64,000 nucleotides of DNA from Oceaniferula spumae (GCF_042849255.1 NZ_AP026866.1:4526001-4590000), one strand, 5' to 3'; shown: positions 53,360 to 61,670, numbered from the stretch's first letter. Notes: generated by a model from the letters alone, not told the origin. Numbers and translations: made by a program.

Positions 53360-54315
53360 TTTTTCTTCGCGTGGAGTTCTGCGGCTTGGGTAAGCCAGTT
53401 GTCGCGAGTGATGCGGCCTTTGAAGGAAAGAAGATCGTCGAATTCCTCGATATTCTTCTCAGACCAATTGGCGACTTGCTTGTAGGTGTAGATTCCGAAC
53501 TCGTTGAGTTTTTCCTCAAGTTTCGGACCAACGCCGGAGATAACTTTTAGATCGTCGACATCATCGGGGCGCGATGTGTAGATCAAGCCACGTCTTTCAT
53601 GAGTTTCGGTGAGCGTTGGGCTATCCTTATCCGCGGTTTTCTCCGCAGGCTTTTCAGTTTCGGCCAACTTAGGCAGGGCCGCCGGTTCATCTTCTGTGGC
53701 GACCGAGCGCACGAACGGGGTCACCGCTGTCGGCGCTGCTGCGGACTTCTTGGACAGAGTCACGCACCCAACGGTCGCGACCAGCAACAGCACGGCAATG
53801 ACTTGTAAAGGGAAGTTGTAATCAGTGAAGAGCTTTTTGCCGATCAGGTGGGTGTCAGGCAGACGATCAGCAGCGAGACGTTTGCGGATCATGGTGTCTT
53901 CCTTGTAGGCCAGATCGCCATTATCCACGGTGCGTTCGAGAGCTTGTTTGAAATCGAGCTCAGGAGCCTTGGGGGAGTTTTGGACGGTGGAGAGAACACC
54001 AGCGAGTTGGATCAGAAGAACGGCTGGGATCGCAATGCCTGCGGCTAGAGACGAAGCTTTCCAGTGGTCCTTTTCCTCCTTCTTCACATCCAAAAGCATG
54101 ATGATGAAGATGAACAAAACCATGATGGCCCCCGCATAGACGAGGATCTGCAGAATACCGACAAAGTAGGCGTTCAATCCGATAAACAGACCGGCGAGTC
54201 CAACAAAACTGAGCACCATCGACAGCGCGCTGGACACAGGGTTATGCATCAGCACAACCATCACACCACCGGCAACCATAAGTGCGGCGAAAAGATAAAA
54301 GAGAGGAGAGATCAT
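53353..54315 (-). CDS. nuoJ: NADH-quinone oxidoreductase subunit J with C-terminal helix-hairpin-helix domain
   Basis: Residues 1-190 are a normal NuoJ (five helices, with LQILVYAGAIMVLFIFIIMLLD). A disordered Ala/Pro/Glu-rich linker (191-250) leads to a soluble domain (253-316) containing the helix-hairpin-helix core LKVISGVGPKLEEKLNEFGI and a FKGRITRDNWLTQA end. NuoJ is usually about 165-185 aa, while this one is 320. Related tails are known on NuoE in other phyla. It follows the inserted S23 gene by 39 nt. Confidence 0.92.
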   Translation of the reverse strand: MISPLFYLFAALMVAGGVMVVLMHNPVSSALSMVLSFVGLAGLFIGLNAYFVGILQILVYAGAIMVLFIFIIMLLDVKKEEKDHWKASSLAAGIAIPAVLLIQLAGVLSTVQNSPKAPELDFKQALERTVDNGDLAYKEDTMIRKRLAADRLPDTHLIGKKLFTDYNFPLQVIAVLLLVATVGCVTLSKKSAAAPTAVTPFVRSVATEDEPAALPKLAETEKPAEKTADKDSPTLTETHERRGLIYTSRPDDVDDLKVISGVGPKLEEKLNEFGIYTYKQVANWSEKNIEEFDDLLSFKGRITRDNWLTQAAELHAKKNA

Positions 54316-54318
54316 TTG

Positions 54319-54353
54319 TTACTGGAAATTGGAAACTGGAAGTAGGAAATAAG
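54319..54353. repeat. Left 8-bp-period repeat flanking the S23 gene
   Basis: CTGGAAATTGGAAACTGGAA then GTAGGAAATAAG, units GGAAATT, GGAAACT, GGAAGTA and GGAAATA. It runs in the opposite orientation to the matching repeat at 54794-54826. Confidence 0.7.
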
Positions 54354-54354
54354 T

Positions 54355-54762
54355 CTAGCTGCTCTGGGGAGCAGGTGCTTTTGGTTTATCGGCACTCTTG
54401 TAAAGGAACTTGATGTATCCGTTGAGGAGTTTGGTCGAGGTTTCGTATTCGTTGCGAGCTTGCTGATAAAGTTTTTCATCAATGATGAGGTCATCAACAG
54501 CGACATTCATGTGGTCCAAGGTTTCACAAAGTGAACCCCGAGCATTGGAACAGAATTTGGCAGTGTCGAGATAATGAAAGCGGCCGTAGCCCTCAGCGAT
54601 GTTGGCCGTAACAGAGCGTGATGAACGCTTGAGCTGGTTGAGAAGATCGAATTCCTTAGCATCAAGAAGCTTGGGAGCAATAGACTGAGAAATAAACACA
54701 CGAAATGCCCGGGCTGCCTTGTAGGCCTCCAAGTCTTCAAATGTTTTCAATGTGTTATTCAT
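54355..54762 (-). CDS. Four-helix-bundle protein (S23/23S rRNA IVP family)
   Basis: 135 aa protein of the S23 ribosomal/intervening-sequence protein family: FEDLEAYKAARAF at the start, then QLKRSSRSVTANIAEGYGR and GSLCETLDHMNVAVDDLI, then a last long helix and a Pro/Ala tail. Relatives are encoded inside 23S rRNA intervening sequences or as orphan genes, and resemble the Avd accessory protein of diversity-generating retroelements. Here it lies inside the complex I operon between nuoI and nuoJ, same strand, between inverted short-period repeats. No rRNA is nearby. Function unknown; an inserted cassette is inferred. Confidence 0.88.
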   Translation of the reverse strand: MNNTLKTFEDLEAYKAARAFRVFISQSIAPKLLDAKEFDLLNQLKRSSRSVTANIAEGYGRFHYLDTAKFCSNARGSLCETLDHMNVAVDDLIIDEKLYQQARNEYETSTKLLNGYIKFLYKSADKPKAPAPQSS

Positions 54763-54793
54763 TTCCTTAAGGCTCCCCAGAGCCGAGTTTTAA

Positions 54794-54826
54794 CCTATTT
54801 CCCAATCCCAACTTCCTATTTAACTT
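54794..54826. repeat. Right 8-bp-period repeat flanking the S23 gene
   Basis: CCTATTTCCCAATCCCAACT then TCCTATTTAACTT. On the minus strand it reads in GGAAGTT/GGGATT/GGGAAATA units, an inverted match to the left flank. It contains the nuoI stop codon (54816-54818). Confidence 0.65.
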
Positions 54827-55382
54827 CGTTCCACTTGTTGACCAAGCCGGTGCGGACTCCGCCGATTTCGTAGAGGCGTTTTTTATCGTTCACCATGTCG
54901 CCGCGGGTGAGGCCGGTCATGGCGTAGTCTTGGCGGAGGAAGATGGCTTGCTCGGGGCAAACTTCTTCGCACATGCCGCAGTAGATACAGCGGGTCATGT
55001 CGATATCGAATTCCTTCGGACGTTTCTCCACCTTGGCCCATGGGTCATCGGATTCGATTTCACCGGGAATGATGGTGATGGCTTTCGGCGGACAAATGAA
55101 TTCGCAGAGCTGACAGGAGACGCAGCGTTCGCGGTCTTGTTCGTCAGTGACCAGGGCTGGCACACCACGATAATGCTCCGGCAGATGATCGTCCCATTTT
55201 TGCTCGGGATACTGCATCGTCACTCCCAGGCCGGAAGTATTCAAGGAGTCACCACCGATACTCTTTCCGCGTAGCGATCTGATGGCGTGTTTGAAGGTAA
55301 CAAACATGCCTTTGACGATGGACGGGAAATAGAGTTTCTCAAGCAGCGTGAGCTTGGGGCGGGTGACTTTGATGGTGGCCAT
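54816..55382 (-). CDS. nuoI: NADH-quinone oxidoreductase subunit I
   Basis: Peripheral-arm ferredoxin-like subunit (188 aa) carrying clusters N6a and N6b. Two 4Fe-4S motifs are intact: CVSCQLCEFICPPKAI and CIYCGMCEEVCPEQAI. It passes electrons towards NuoB, whose gene is not in this window. It is 41 nt after nuoH. Confidence 0.95.
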   Translation of the reverse strand: MATIKVTRPKLTLLEKLYFPSIVKGMFVTFKHAIRSLRGKSIGGDSLNTSGLGVTMQYPEQKWDDHLPEHYRGVPALVTDEQDRERCVSCQLCEFICPPKAITIIPGEIESDDPWAKVEKRPKEFDIDMTRCIYCGMCEEVCPEQAIFLRQDYAMTGLTRGDMVNDKKRLYEIGGVRTGLVNKWNEVK

Positions 55383-55395
55383 GTTTCAGTGGGCT

Positions 55396-55420
55396 GTAAT
55401 CGGTGGTTGGTAGTCAGTGA
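55396..55420. repeat. Possible short-period repeat, nuoH-nuoI junction
   Basis: GTAATCGGTGGTTGGTAGTC followed by AGTGA has a loose 7-8 nt GGT/GTAGTC periodicity. Weaker than the other junction repeats. Confidence 0.35.
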
Positions 55421-55423
55421 AAA

Positions 55424-56548
55424 TTACTTCACCAGCATCATGATGCCGGCGGTGAGGAAGATGTTGACGAGGGCGAGTTCGAAAAAGACGACCCAACCGA
55501 GTTTCATCAGTTGGTCGTAGCGGAATCGAGGCAGGGTCCAGCGGACCCAGATGAAGAAGATGATGAAGGCGATGACTTTTGCAAGGAAGGCACCGAGGTG
55601 AACCAGGCCACCGAAGGCCCAGTCAGAGACGTAGGCATCTGCGCCAAATCCGATCGACCAACCACCGAAGAATAGGGTGACGATCAGAGCGGAGCCAACG
55701 ATCATGGCAGCGTATTCACCCATGAAGAACAGGGCGAATTTCATCGCGGAGTATTCCGTGTGGTACCCCCCGACGAGTTCCGTTTCACACTCAGGAAGGT
55801 CAAACGGCATCCGGTTGGTTTCGGCGAAAATCGAGATGGTAAAGATGATGAAGGAAATAAAGAGAGGGATCAGAAGCAGCATGCGTTCGGCACTCAAACC
55901 TTCGCCCCAGAACGGAAGAAGTAACCAGCCGTGGTCGGCTTGGTATTGTACAATATCGGAAAGGTTCAACTGGCCGAAGACCATCAGCACGGGGATGATG
56001 GAAAGGCCGAGAGCGATTTCGTAGGAAATCATCTGCGCGCATGAACGCACGCCTCCGAAGAAAGAGTATTTATTGTTAGACGACCATCCCGCGAAGGTGA
56101 TTCCGTAAACAGAGAGTGAGGCGATGGCGAAAATGAACAGCGGTCCGGCATCAATGTCCGCAATGACTAGCTTGATCTGCTCACCAAAGACGGTGATGGA
56201 GCTGCCAAAGGGGATCACGCAGAGCGTCAGCAAAGCCGGCACAATGGTCAGCACCGGCGCGATCCAGAAGAAAAACTTCCGGACGTGTGAGGGGGTGTGT
56301 TCTTCCTTCAGAAAGAATTTTAATCCGTCAGCAAGGGGTTGCAGTAGACCGGCGAAGTGAAGGTCCTTTTTGAAACCGAACAGGGTCAGCGGAATGCCGG
56401 TCCGGTTAGGTCCGACACGATCCTGAATAATCGCAGAAACACGACGCTCAGCATACACCGAATATGCCACCATCGGAAGGGTGAGCATAAAGGTGAATGT
56501 GACAATCTTGATGAGTGTCGTTAGGACGAGAATGAGAGTGGGATCCAT
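55424..56548 (-). CDS. nuoH: NADH-quinone oxidoreductase subunit H
   Basis: Membrane subunit (374 aa, eight or nine helices) forming much of the quinone chamber. Conserved parts are ERRVSAIIQDRVGPNR, GLLQPLADGLKFFLKEE, AETNRMPFDLPECETELVGGYHTEYSAMKF and WVRWTLPRFRYDQLM. It is 39 nt after nuoG. Confidence 0.95.
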   Translation of the reverse strand: MDPTLILVLTTLIKIVTFTFMLTLPMVAYSVYAERRVSAIIQDRVGPNRTGIPLTLFGFKKDLHFAGLLQPLADGLKFFLKEEHTPSHVRKFFFWIAPVLTIVPALLTLCVIPFGSSITVFGEQIKLVIADIDAGPLFIFAIASLSVYGITFAGWSSNNKYSFFGGVRSCAQMISYEIALGLSIIPVLMVFGQLNLSDIVQYQADHGWLLLPFWGEGLSAERMLLLIPLFISFIIFTISIFAETNRMPFDLPECETELVGGYHTEYSAMKFALFFMGEYAAMIVGSALIVTLFFGGWSIGFGADAYVSDWAFGGLVHLGAFLAKVIAFIIFFIWVRWTLPRFRYDQLMKLGWVVFFELALVNIFLTAGIMMLVK

Positions 56549-56551
56549 TTT

Positions 56552-56590
56552 GAGGTAGGTCTTATGAGTCTGATAGGACTTATGAAATTA
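56552..56590. repeat. Short-period repeat, nuoG-nuoH junction
   Basis: TAGGTCTTATGAGTCTGATA then GGACTTATGAAATTA, period about 10 nt, of the TAGGTCTTAT family. Its end coincides with the nuoG stop codon (56588-56590). Confidence 0.65.
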
Positions 56591-58339
56591 GCCGACAATT
56601 TCACCGTTCGCTTTGCGCTCGGCTTCGCGTTGCACTAGCGGAATGGTGACTCCTGTTTCGGTGACGACATCGCCAAGATTAGAAATCGCAGTGAGCGGTT
56701 TGCCCTCGAATTCAGGGATGCTTGTTGCGATGACTTTGGATAGCGCATCGATGCTCTGCGGAGCCTCTTCAGCGGCTTCTCCGGAAAGCTCGAGAACGAG
56801 ATCGCGGATGATTTCCCAGTCGCTGCGGGCATCGCCGGGAGGGATGCAGGCGGCGTTGAGTTTTTGCAGTCTTCCGGTGACGTTCACCATGCTTCCGCGT
56901 TTTTCGGCAGGGCCGGCACCGGGGAATACGATGTCGCTGGCTTGGGCGGTGGCATTGGCGGCGGTGTGGATGGAAATGAGCAGCTCGAGCGATTCGAGAT
57001 CTTCTTTGCTGAAGCCCGCTTCTTCCAGCAGGTTTTCCGAGGCTACGATGACGGCCTTGATGTTGCCATTGCTGACACCTACGCGGATGCCGTCGAGTTT
57101 TCCAGTTGGGTAGTCATCCTGCAGCACCAGCTTGGCGCCGGTGGTGTTAGGATTGCGATCGGATGAGATCAACATGTCGTCTGACTCCTGCTCACGGGCC
57201 ACGATGCTGAGGTTCTCGCTACCGAGTTCAGCGGCGAGGGCGCGCATCATGAAGAGTTCCTCGTTGGTCTGGCGACCAGAAGCAATCACGGCGATCTCTG
57301 AGGCATCGAACTGCTTCAGCGCATCGGCTGCCGATTCCAGCGCGTTCTCCCAGCAGGTTTCCTCATGGATGCCATCGGCTTTGATCAAACACGCAGTTAG
57401 GCGGTCTTCGTCGGTGGGGCAGACATAGTTCAGACGATGCGAATCCGGCATCCAGCAGGAGTTCACGTCGTCGTTCTGGCGTGGGGTGACGCGGAAGATT
57501 TTGTTACCGCGGGTCCAAATGGTGATGTTGGCTCCGGTGCCGCAGTTGGTATCGATGCTGTCGGTTTCCTTGAGGAACCAAGTGCGCATTTGGAAACGGA
57601 AATCGTTCGAGGTCAGCGCACCAACCGGACAGAGGTCCACGGTGTTGAGGCCGTAGTTGTTAGTCAGCTCCTTGCCGGGGAAAATTCCCACCGTCGTGTG
57701 GGTGCCACGCTCGGAGAATCCTAACACCGGCTCGTCAGCGACTTCGTCCATGAAGCGGATGCAGCGCGAGCACATGATGCAGCGCTCGTCGTCGAGGCGG
57801 ATACGAGGTCCGATTTTGACGTTCTTCGGCTTCTTGATCTTGTCCTCTTTGAAACGCGACTGGCCTTTGCCGTAACCGACGGAAAATTCTTGCAGTCTGC
57901 ACTCGCCAGCCTGGTCACAGATCGGGCAATCGAGCGGGTGGTTGATGAGCAGAAACTCCATCACACCCTCGCGGCATTTCTCCACGAGTTCGCCCTGGGT
58001 TTTGATCCCCATGTTCTCGGCCACGGTGTTGGCGCAGGCGATGACCGGACGTGGCATCCAGCCGATTTCCTGAAATCCATCGTCGCCATACTTCGGCTCT
58101 TCCCCGGGAGCGGGGCGGGGAGGCATGCCCATCTGCACCAGACACATACGGCAGTTCCCAGGTGAGGAAAGCTTCGGGTGATAGCAGTAGTGCGGCACTT
58201 CCTTTTCCGCGATCTTGCAGGCCTCGATCATACGTGTGCCACGTGGCACCTGGATCCAGTGGCCGTCGATCTGCACGTTGACCATGCCCTTTTCAGCGGC
58301 GAGGTCTTTGGGAAGTTGGGTGGTGTTAGAGTCACTCAT
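56588..58339 (-). CDS. nuoG: NADH-quinone oxidoreductase subunit G
   Basis: Fe-S protein of the electron-input arm, 583 aa. In order: 2Fe-2S N1b (HYCYHPKLSSPGNCRMCLVQ, then IACANT), the His-Cys cluster (HPLDCPICDQAGECRLQE), and two 4Fe-4S clusters (CIMCSRCIRF with CPVGAL). A shortened molybdopterin-oxidoreductase-like region follows without the cluster N7 cysteine set. The start shares one base with the nuoF stop (TAATG), implying translational coupling. Confidence 0.95.
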   Translation of the reverse strand: MSDSNTTQLPKDLAAEKGMVNVQIDGHWIQVPRGTRMIEACKIAEKEVPHYCYHPKLSSPGNCRMCLVQMGMPPRPAPGEEPKYGDDGFQEIGWMPRPVIACANTVAENMGIKTQGELVEKCREGVMEFLLINHPLDCPICDQAGECRLQEFSVGYGKGQSRFKEDKIKKPKNVKIGPRIRLDDERCIMCSRCIRFMDEVADEPVLGFSERGTHTTVGIFPGKELTNNYGLNTVDLCPVGALTSNDFRFQMRTWFLKETDSIDTNCGTGANITIWTRGNKIFRVTPRQNDDVNSCWMPDSHRLNYVCPTDEDRLTACLIKADGIHEETCWENALESAADALKQFDASEIAVIASGRQTNEELFMMRALAAELGSENLSIVAREQESDDMLISSDRNPNTTGAKLVLQDDYPTGKLDGIRVGVSNGNIKAVIVASENLLEEAGFSKEDLESLELLISIHTAANATAQASDIVFPGAGPAEKRGSMVNVTGRLQKLNAACIPPGDARSDWEIIRDLVLELSGEAAEEAPQSIDALSKVIATSIPEFEGKPLTAISNLGDVVTETGVTIPLVQREAERKANGEIVG

Positions 58340-59733
58340 TACTGGCTGATATATTTGAGTTGGCGTTGGGCTTCCTCGGAAAGGTATTCGTTTTCCTCCG
58401 ATGTTTCGGAGGTGAGTTCATCGCGGAATTTGGCGATCATGGCCTCGACCGGCCAGGATGAGGCTTCGCCGAAGGCGCAGACGGTACGACCGTCGATCTG
58501 ATAGGCCACGTCTTCGAGCGTTTGCACGTCCTCTGGGGTGGCTTTGCCTTCGACAATGCGGTCGGAGATTTTCTTCATCCACATGGATCCCTCACGGCAC
58601 GGTGTGCACTGGCCGCAGGATTCGTGGGCGTAGAAGTGGTTGATGTTATTGAGCACCCAAGACATTTTCCGGGAGTCGTCCATGACGATGACTCCACCGG
58701 AGCCAGCCATCGATCCACAAGCGGCCATGGTATCGAAGTCCATGGGGATGTCGTAGAAGCTGAGTTCCTTTTCATCCTCACCTTTGCCGATTTTGAAAGT
58801 CTCGTCACAGCGCAGGATCTTGGCGGATGATCCGCCGGGGATGCAGGCTTTGAATGTGCGGCCGTCCTTAGGTCCGCCACAAACGTCGTTGAGCAGCTCG
58901 CCCATGGTGATTTTTCCGACTTCCACTTCGTAGTAACCAGGCTTTTTTACATCGCCGGAAACGCAGAGAATGCGAGTGCCGGTGTTGCGCGGGGTGCCGA
59001 GCTTGGCGTATTCCTCTCCGCCCATCTCGATGATGTGTTTGACGTGGCAGAGTGACTCGACGTTGTTAACGATGGTGGGAGCCATGTAAAGGCCGAGTGC
59101 CGCGGGGAAATAGGGAGGTTTAATGCGTGGGTAGGGGCGTTTGCCCTCAAGCGATTCGATCAAGCCGGTTTCTTCACCACAAATATAAGCTCCAGCACCA
59201 CGGTGCACGTAGATTTCCAGATCAAAGCCTGAACCTAACACGTTCTTACCGACAAAGCCTTTCTCACGAGCTTCCTCGATGGCTTTTTCCATCAAAATGG
59301 CAGCCTCAGGAAACTCCTCACGCATGTAGATGTAAGCGGTGTGAGCGCCGACGGCAAATGCGGAGATCACCATGCCCTCAATGAGCTGGTGCGGATCTTG
59401 GTGAACGATGTATCTGTCCTTAAATGTGCCTGGCTCGGATTCATCGCAGTTGCAGATGAGGTAAACCGGCTTGGTGTTGTTAGGCGGAATAAATCCCCAC
59501 TTCACACCGGTCGGGAAACCGGCACCGCCTCGGCCGCGCAGTCCGGATGCCTTCACCTCATTGGTGATGGCGATGGGCTCCATGGTGATGGCCTTTTTCA
59601 ACTGCTCGTAGCCGCCGTTGTTCAGGTAGCAATCGATGGACGGATCCCAGCCGACACGATCGATGTTCTTGAAAATCAGGCGATACTCGCGCGGATCTGG
59701 CTCTTTGCCGGGGAGATATTGGATAGAGGACAT
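58339..59733 (-). CDS. nuoF: NADH-quinone oxidoreductase subunit F
   Basis: NADH-binding flavoprotein subunit, 464 aa. It has the NADH/FMN region GLRGRGGAGFPTGVKWGFIP, CNCDESEPGTFKDR, GAGAYICGEETGLIESLEG, and the N3 cluster ligands ESCGQCTPCREG with a distal Cys in GRTVCAFGE. The N-terminus is slightly extended relative to E. coli. It is 32 nt after nuoE. Confidence 0.95.
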   Translation of the reverse strand: MSSIQYLPGKEPDPREYRLIFKNIDRVGWDPSIDCYLNNGGYEQLKKAITMEPIAITNEVKASGLRGRGGAGFPTGVKWGFIPPNNTKPVYLICNCDESEPGTFKDRYIVHQDPHQLIEGMVISAFAVGAHTAYIYMREEFPEAAILMEKAIEEAREKGFVGKNVLGSGFDLEIYVHRGAGAYICGEETGLIESLEGKRPYPRIKPPYFPAALGLYMAPTIVNNVESLCHVKHIIEMGGEEYAKLGTPRNTGTRILCVSGDVKKPGYYEVEVGKITMGELLNDVCGGPKDGRTFKACIPGGSSAKILRCDETFKIGKGEDEKELSFYDIPMDFDTMAACGSMAGSGGVIVMDDSRKMSWVLNNINHFYAHESCGQCTPCREGSMWMKKISDRIVEGKATPEDVQTLEDVAYQIDGRTVCAFGEASSWPVEAMIAKFRDELTSETSEENEYLSEEAQRQLKYISQ

Positions 59734-59768
59734 GATAGGTCGTATGGGTCGTATAGGTCCTATGATTA
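59734..59768. repeat. Short-period repeat, nuoE-nuoF junction
   Basis: ATAGGTCGTATGGGTCGTAT then AGGTCCTATGATTA. Three clear GGTCgTAT units with a 10-nt period, the best ordered of the TAGGTC family here. It contains the nuoE stop codon (59766-59768). Confidence 0.75.
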
Positions 59769-60296
59769 CGCCTTGTAGCGGTTGAGGAGTTCTTCAGCTT
59801 TTTCGGGAGCCACAGCTTCGTGAAAATCATCGTTCACCAGGCAGACTGGGCCGGTGCCGCAGGAGGCGAGGCACTCGGCGAATTCTACGGACCACTTACC
59901 GCAGGGTGACACCGCGATCGGATGGTGATGGGAGTCGCTGTTAGAACGATCGATCCCCGTCAGTTCGCAAATGCGCTCCATCAGCTCGGCAGAGCCGGCC
60001 ATGGCGCAGGAAAGGGTGCGGCAGACGCGGAAATGGAACTTACCGGGGGCATACTCACGCAGGCCCGGGTAGAAGGAAACCACTTCGTAAACCTGCATCG
60101 GCTCGAGTCCCAGCTTCTGGGCAACCCACTCGGTGGCCTCCTTGCTGATGAAGCCGAAGTTGTGCTGGATGATGTGCAGCAGCGGCAGGACAGCGGAACG
60201 TTTTTGATCGTCCGGATAGTGGCTGATGCGCTCGTCTGCCTGCGCCTCAATCTCAGCTGAGGCGGCGAAGGGTGGGAAAGTAGTGGCGGTGTCCAT
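59766..60296 (-). CDS. nuoE: NADH-quinone oxidoreductase subunit E
   Basis: Thioredoxin-fold 2Fe-2S subunit (176 aa). Cluster N1a ligands are in CRTLSC (C-x4-C) and CLASC (C-x3-C). It has normal length and no helix-hairpin-helix tail, while such a tail is found on NuoJ of this operon. It is 32 nt after nuoD. Confidence 0.95.
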   Translation of the reverse strand: MDTATTFPPFAASAEIEAQADERISHYPDDQKRSAVLPLLHIIQHNFGFISKEATEWVAQKLGLEPMQVYEVVSFYPGLREYAPGKFHFRVCRTLSCAMAGSAELMERICELTGIDRSNSDSHHHPIAVSPCGKWSVEFAECLASCGTGPVCLVNDDFHEAVAPEKAEELLNRYKA

Positions 60297-60299
60297 TTT

Positions 60300-60335
60300 C
60301 TAACTAAATTACTGAATGACCAAATGATCTAACGG
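60300..60335. repeat. Short-period repeat, nuoD-nuoE junction
   Basis: CTAACTAAATTACTGAATGA then CCAAATGATCTAACGG, with a loose 7-nt AATTACT/AATGACC/AAATGAT period. A different sequence family from the TAGGTC repeats. It contains the nuoD stop codon (60329-60331). Confidence 0.6.
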
Positions 60336-61609
60336 TCGCACTCACCCATGACGAAGTCGAGTGAGCCGAGGATGGCTGGCACATCGGAGACCATGTGGCC
60401 GGGCATCATGTGGGCGAGGATGGAAAGGTTCACAAAGGACGGGGAGCGGATCTTCATGCGGTGCGGCACACCTCCTCCTTTTGAGTTGATGTAGAAGCCG
60501 AGCTCGCCTTTGGGGTTTTCCGCGCCGAAGTAAACTTCGCCAGGAGGAGCATCGATGCCCTGTGTGGCGATGATGAAGTGGTGGATGAGCTCCTCCATGC
60601 TGGTGAGGGTCTTCTCCTTGGCGGGCAGAAGGTTTTTGTTATCGGCAATGTTCACCGGGCCGTCTGGCAGAGTAGCCAGCACTTGGCGGATAATCTTGAT
60701 CGACTGACGCATTTCCTCCATGCGGACGAGGTAGCGATCGTATGAGTCGCCTTTTTCACCGATGGGAATGTCGAATTCATACTGCTCGTAGCCGAGGTAA
60801 GGATTGTCCTTACGCAGGTCGCGCGTGATGCCGGAGCCACGCAGGTTCGGGCCGGTGAGCCCCCAGGAAATGGCGTCTTTGGCAGAGATAGTGCCGACGT
60901 CGCACATGCGGGTCATGTAAATCTTATTGCGATCGAGCAGTTTGGAAATCTCATCGATACTCACGGAGCATTCATCGAGGAATTTTTCCAACTGGGCAAC
61001 AAATCCCTCCGGCATGTCGCGGATCTGGCCGCCGACGCGGGTGTAGGAAGTGGTGAAACGCGCACCCGTCAGCTGTTCGCAAAGGTTGTAGGTTTTTTCA
61101 CGCTCGGTGAAAGTGTAGAGAAATACGGTCATCGCTCCGACGTCCATGGCACAAACGCCGACCCCTAGCATGTGGGAAGCAATACGCGCCAATTCACAGC
61201 AAATCACGCGCACGGCCTGGCCGCGTGGAGGAAGCTCCCAGCCCATCAGCTTTTCAACAGCACAGGCGTAGGCGACGTTATTGGCGAGGGGAGCGAGGTA
61301 ATCAAGCCGGTCAGTGTAGGGCACGAACTGGTTATAGTGCATGCTCTCGGCGATCTTTTCATCGCCTCGGTGCAGGTAGCCCACATCAGGATCGCACTTG
61401 GTCACGATCTCACCATCCAGCTCCAGCACCAGGCGCAGAACGCCGTGGGTGGCAGGGTGTGACGGCCCCATGTTCAAAACCATCTTTTCGCCCAGCAAAT
61501 CCTGAGCTTCCGACTGGTATTCGCCATCGGCATGAGATGTCTGTTTTGGGTCGAGCCCGGCCTGTGTTTTGGCCGCGGTGTCGGGTGCCTGATATTCCGT
61601 TTGATTCAT
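60329..61609 (-). CDS. nuoD: NADH-quinone oxidoreductase subunit D
   Basis: Complex I 49-kDa-type quinone-site subunit, 426 aa, not fused to NuoC. MGPSHPATHGVLRLVLELDGE and VGYLHRGDEKIAE form the quinone-site loop, and RGSGITRDLRKDNPY and the C-terminal VMGECDR are conserved. A 35-residue polar N-terminal extension precedes the core. It is the first gene of this operon; nuoA, nuoB and nuoC are not upstream, where a divergent gene lies instead. Confidence 0.95.
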   Translation of the reverse strand: MNQTEYQAPDTAAKTQAGLDPKQTSHADGEYQSEAQDLLGEKMVLNMGPSHPATHGVLRLVLELDGEIVTKCDPDVGYLHRGDEKIAESMHYNQFVPYTDRLDYLAPLANNVAYACAVEKLMGWELPPRGQAVRVICCELARIASHMLGVGVCAMDVGAMTVFLYTFTEREKTYNLCEQLTGARFTTSYTRVGGQIRDMPEGFVAQLEKFLDECSVSIDEISKLLDRNKIYMTRMCDVGTISAKDAISWGLTGPNLRGSGITRDLRKDNPYLGYEQYEFDIPIGEKGDSYDRYLVRMEEMRQSIKIIRQVLATLPDGPVNIADNKNLLPAKEKTLTSMEELIHHFIIATQGIDAPPGEVYFGAENPKGELGFYINSKGGGVPHRMKIRSPSFVNLSILAHMMPGHMVSDVPAILGSLDFVMGECDR

Positions 61610-61670
61610 GAGATTTCGCCACGAACTTCGTGCCGCAATCCAGCCTGTTGAGCAAGGAGATTGTGAAATT

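Noticed and set aside
54355..54762. S23 gene as a sign of a nearby 23S rRNA intervening sequence
   Set aside because: Both flanks are clear nuoI and nuoJ coding sequence; no rRNA was recognised.
54355..54762. S23 gene as the Avd protein of a diversity-generating retroelement
   Set aside because: No reverse transcriptase, template repeat or variable target gene was found nearby.
58335..58343. Frameshift between nuoF and nuoG
   Set aside because: The one-base TAATG overlap is a normal translational coupling, and both proteins are complete.
49687..60335. Periodic repeats as CRISPR arrays
   Set aside because: Units are only 7-10 nt, degenerate and without unique spacers of 30 nt or more; no cas genes are present.
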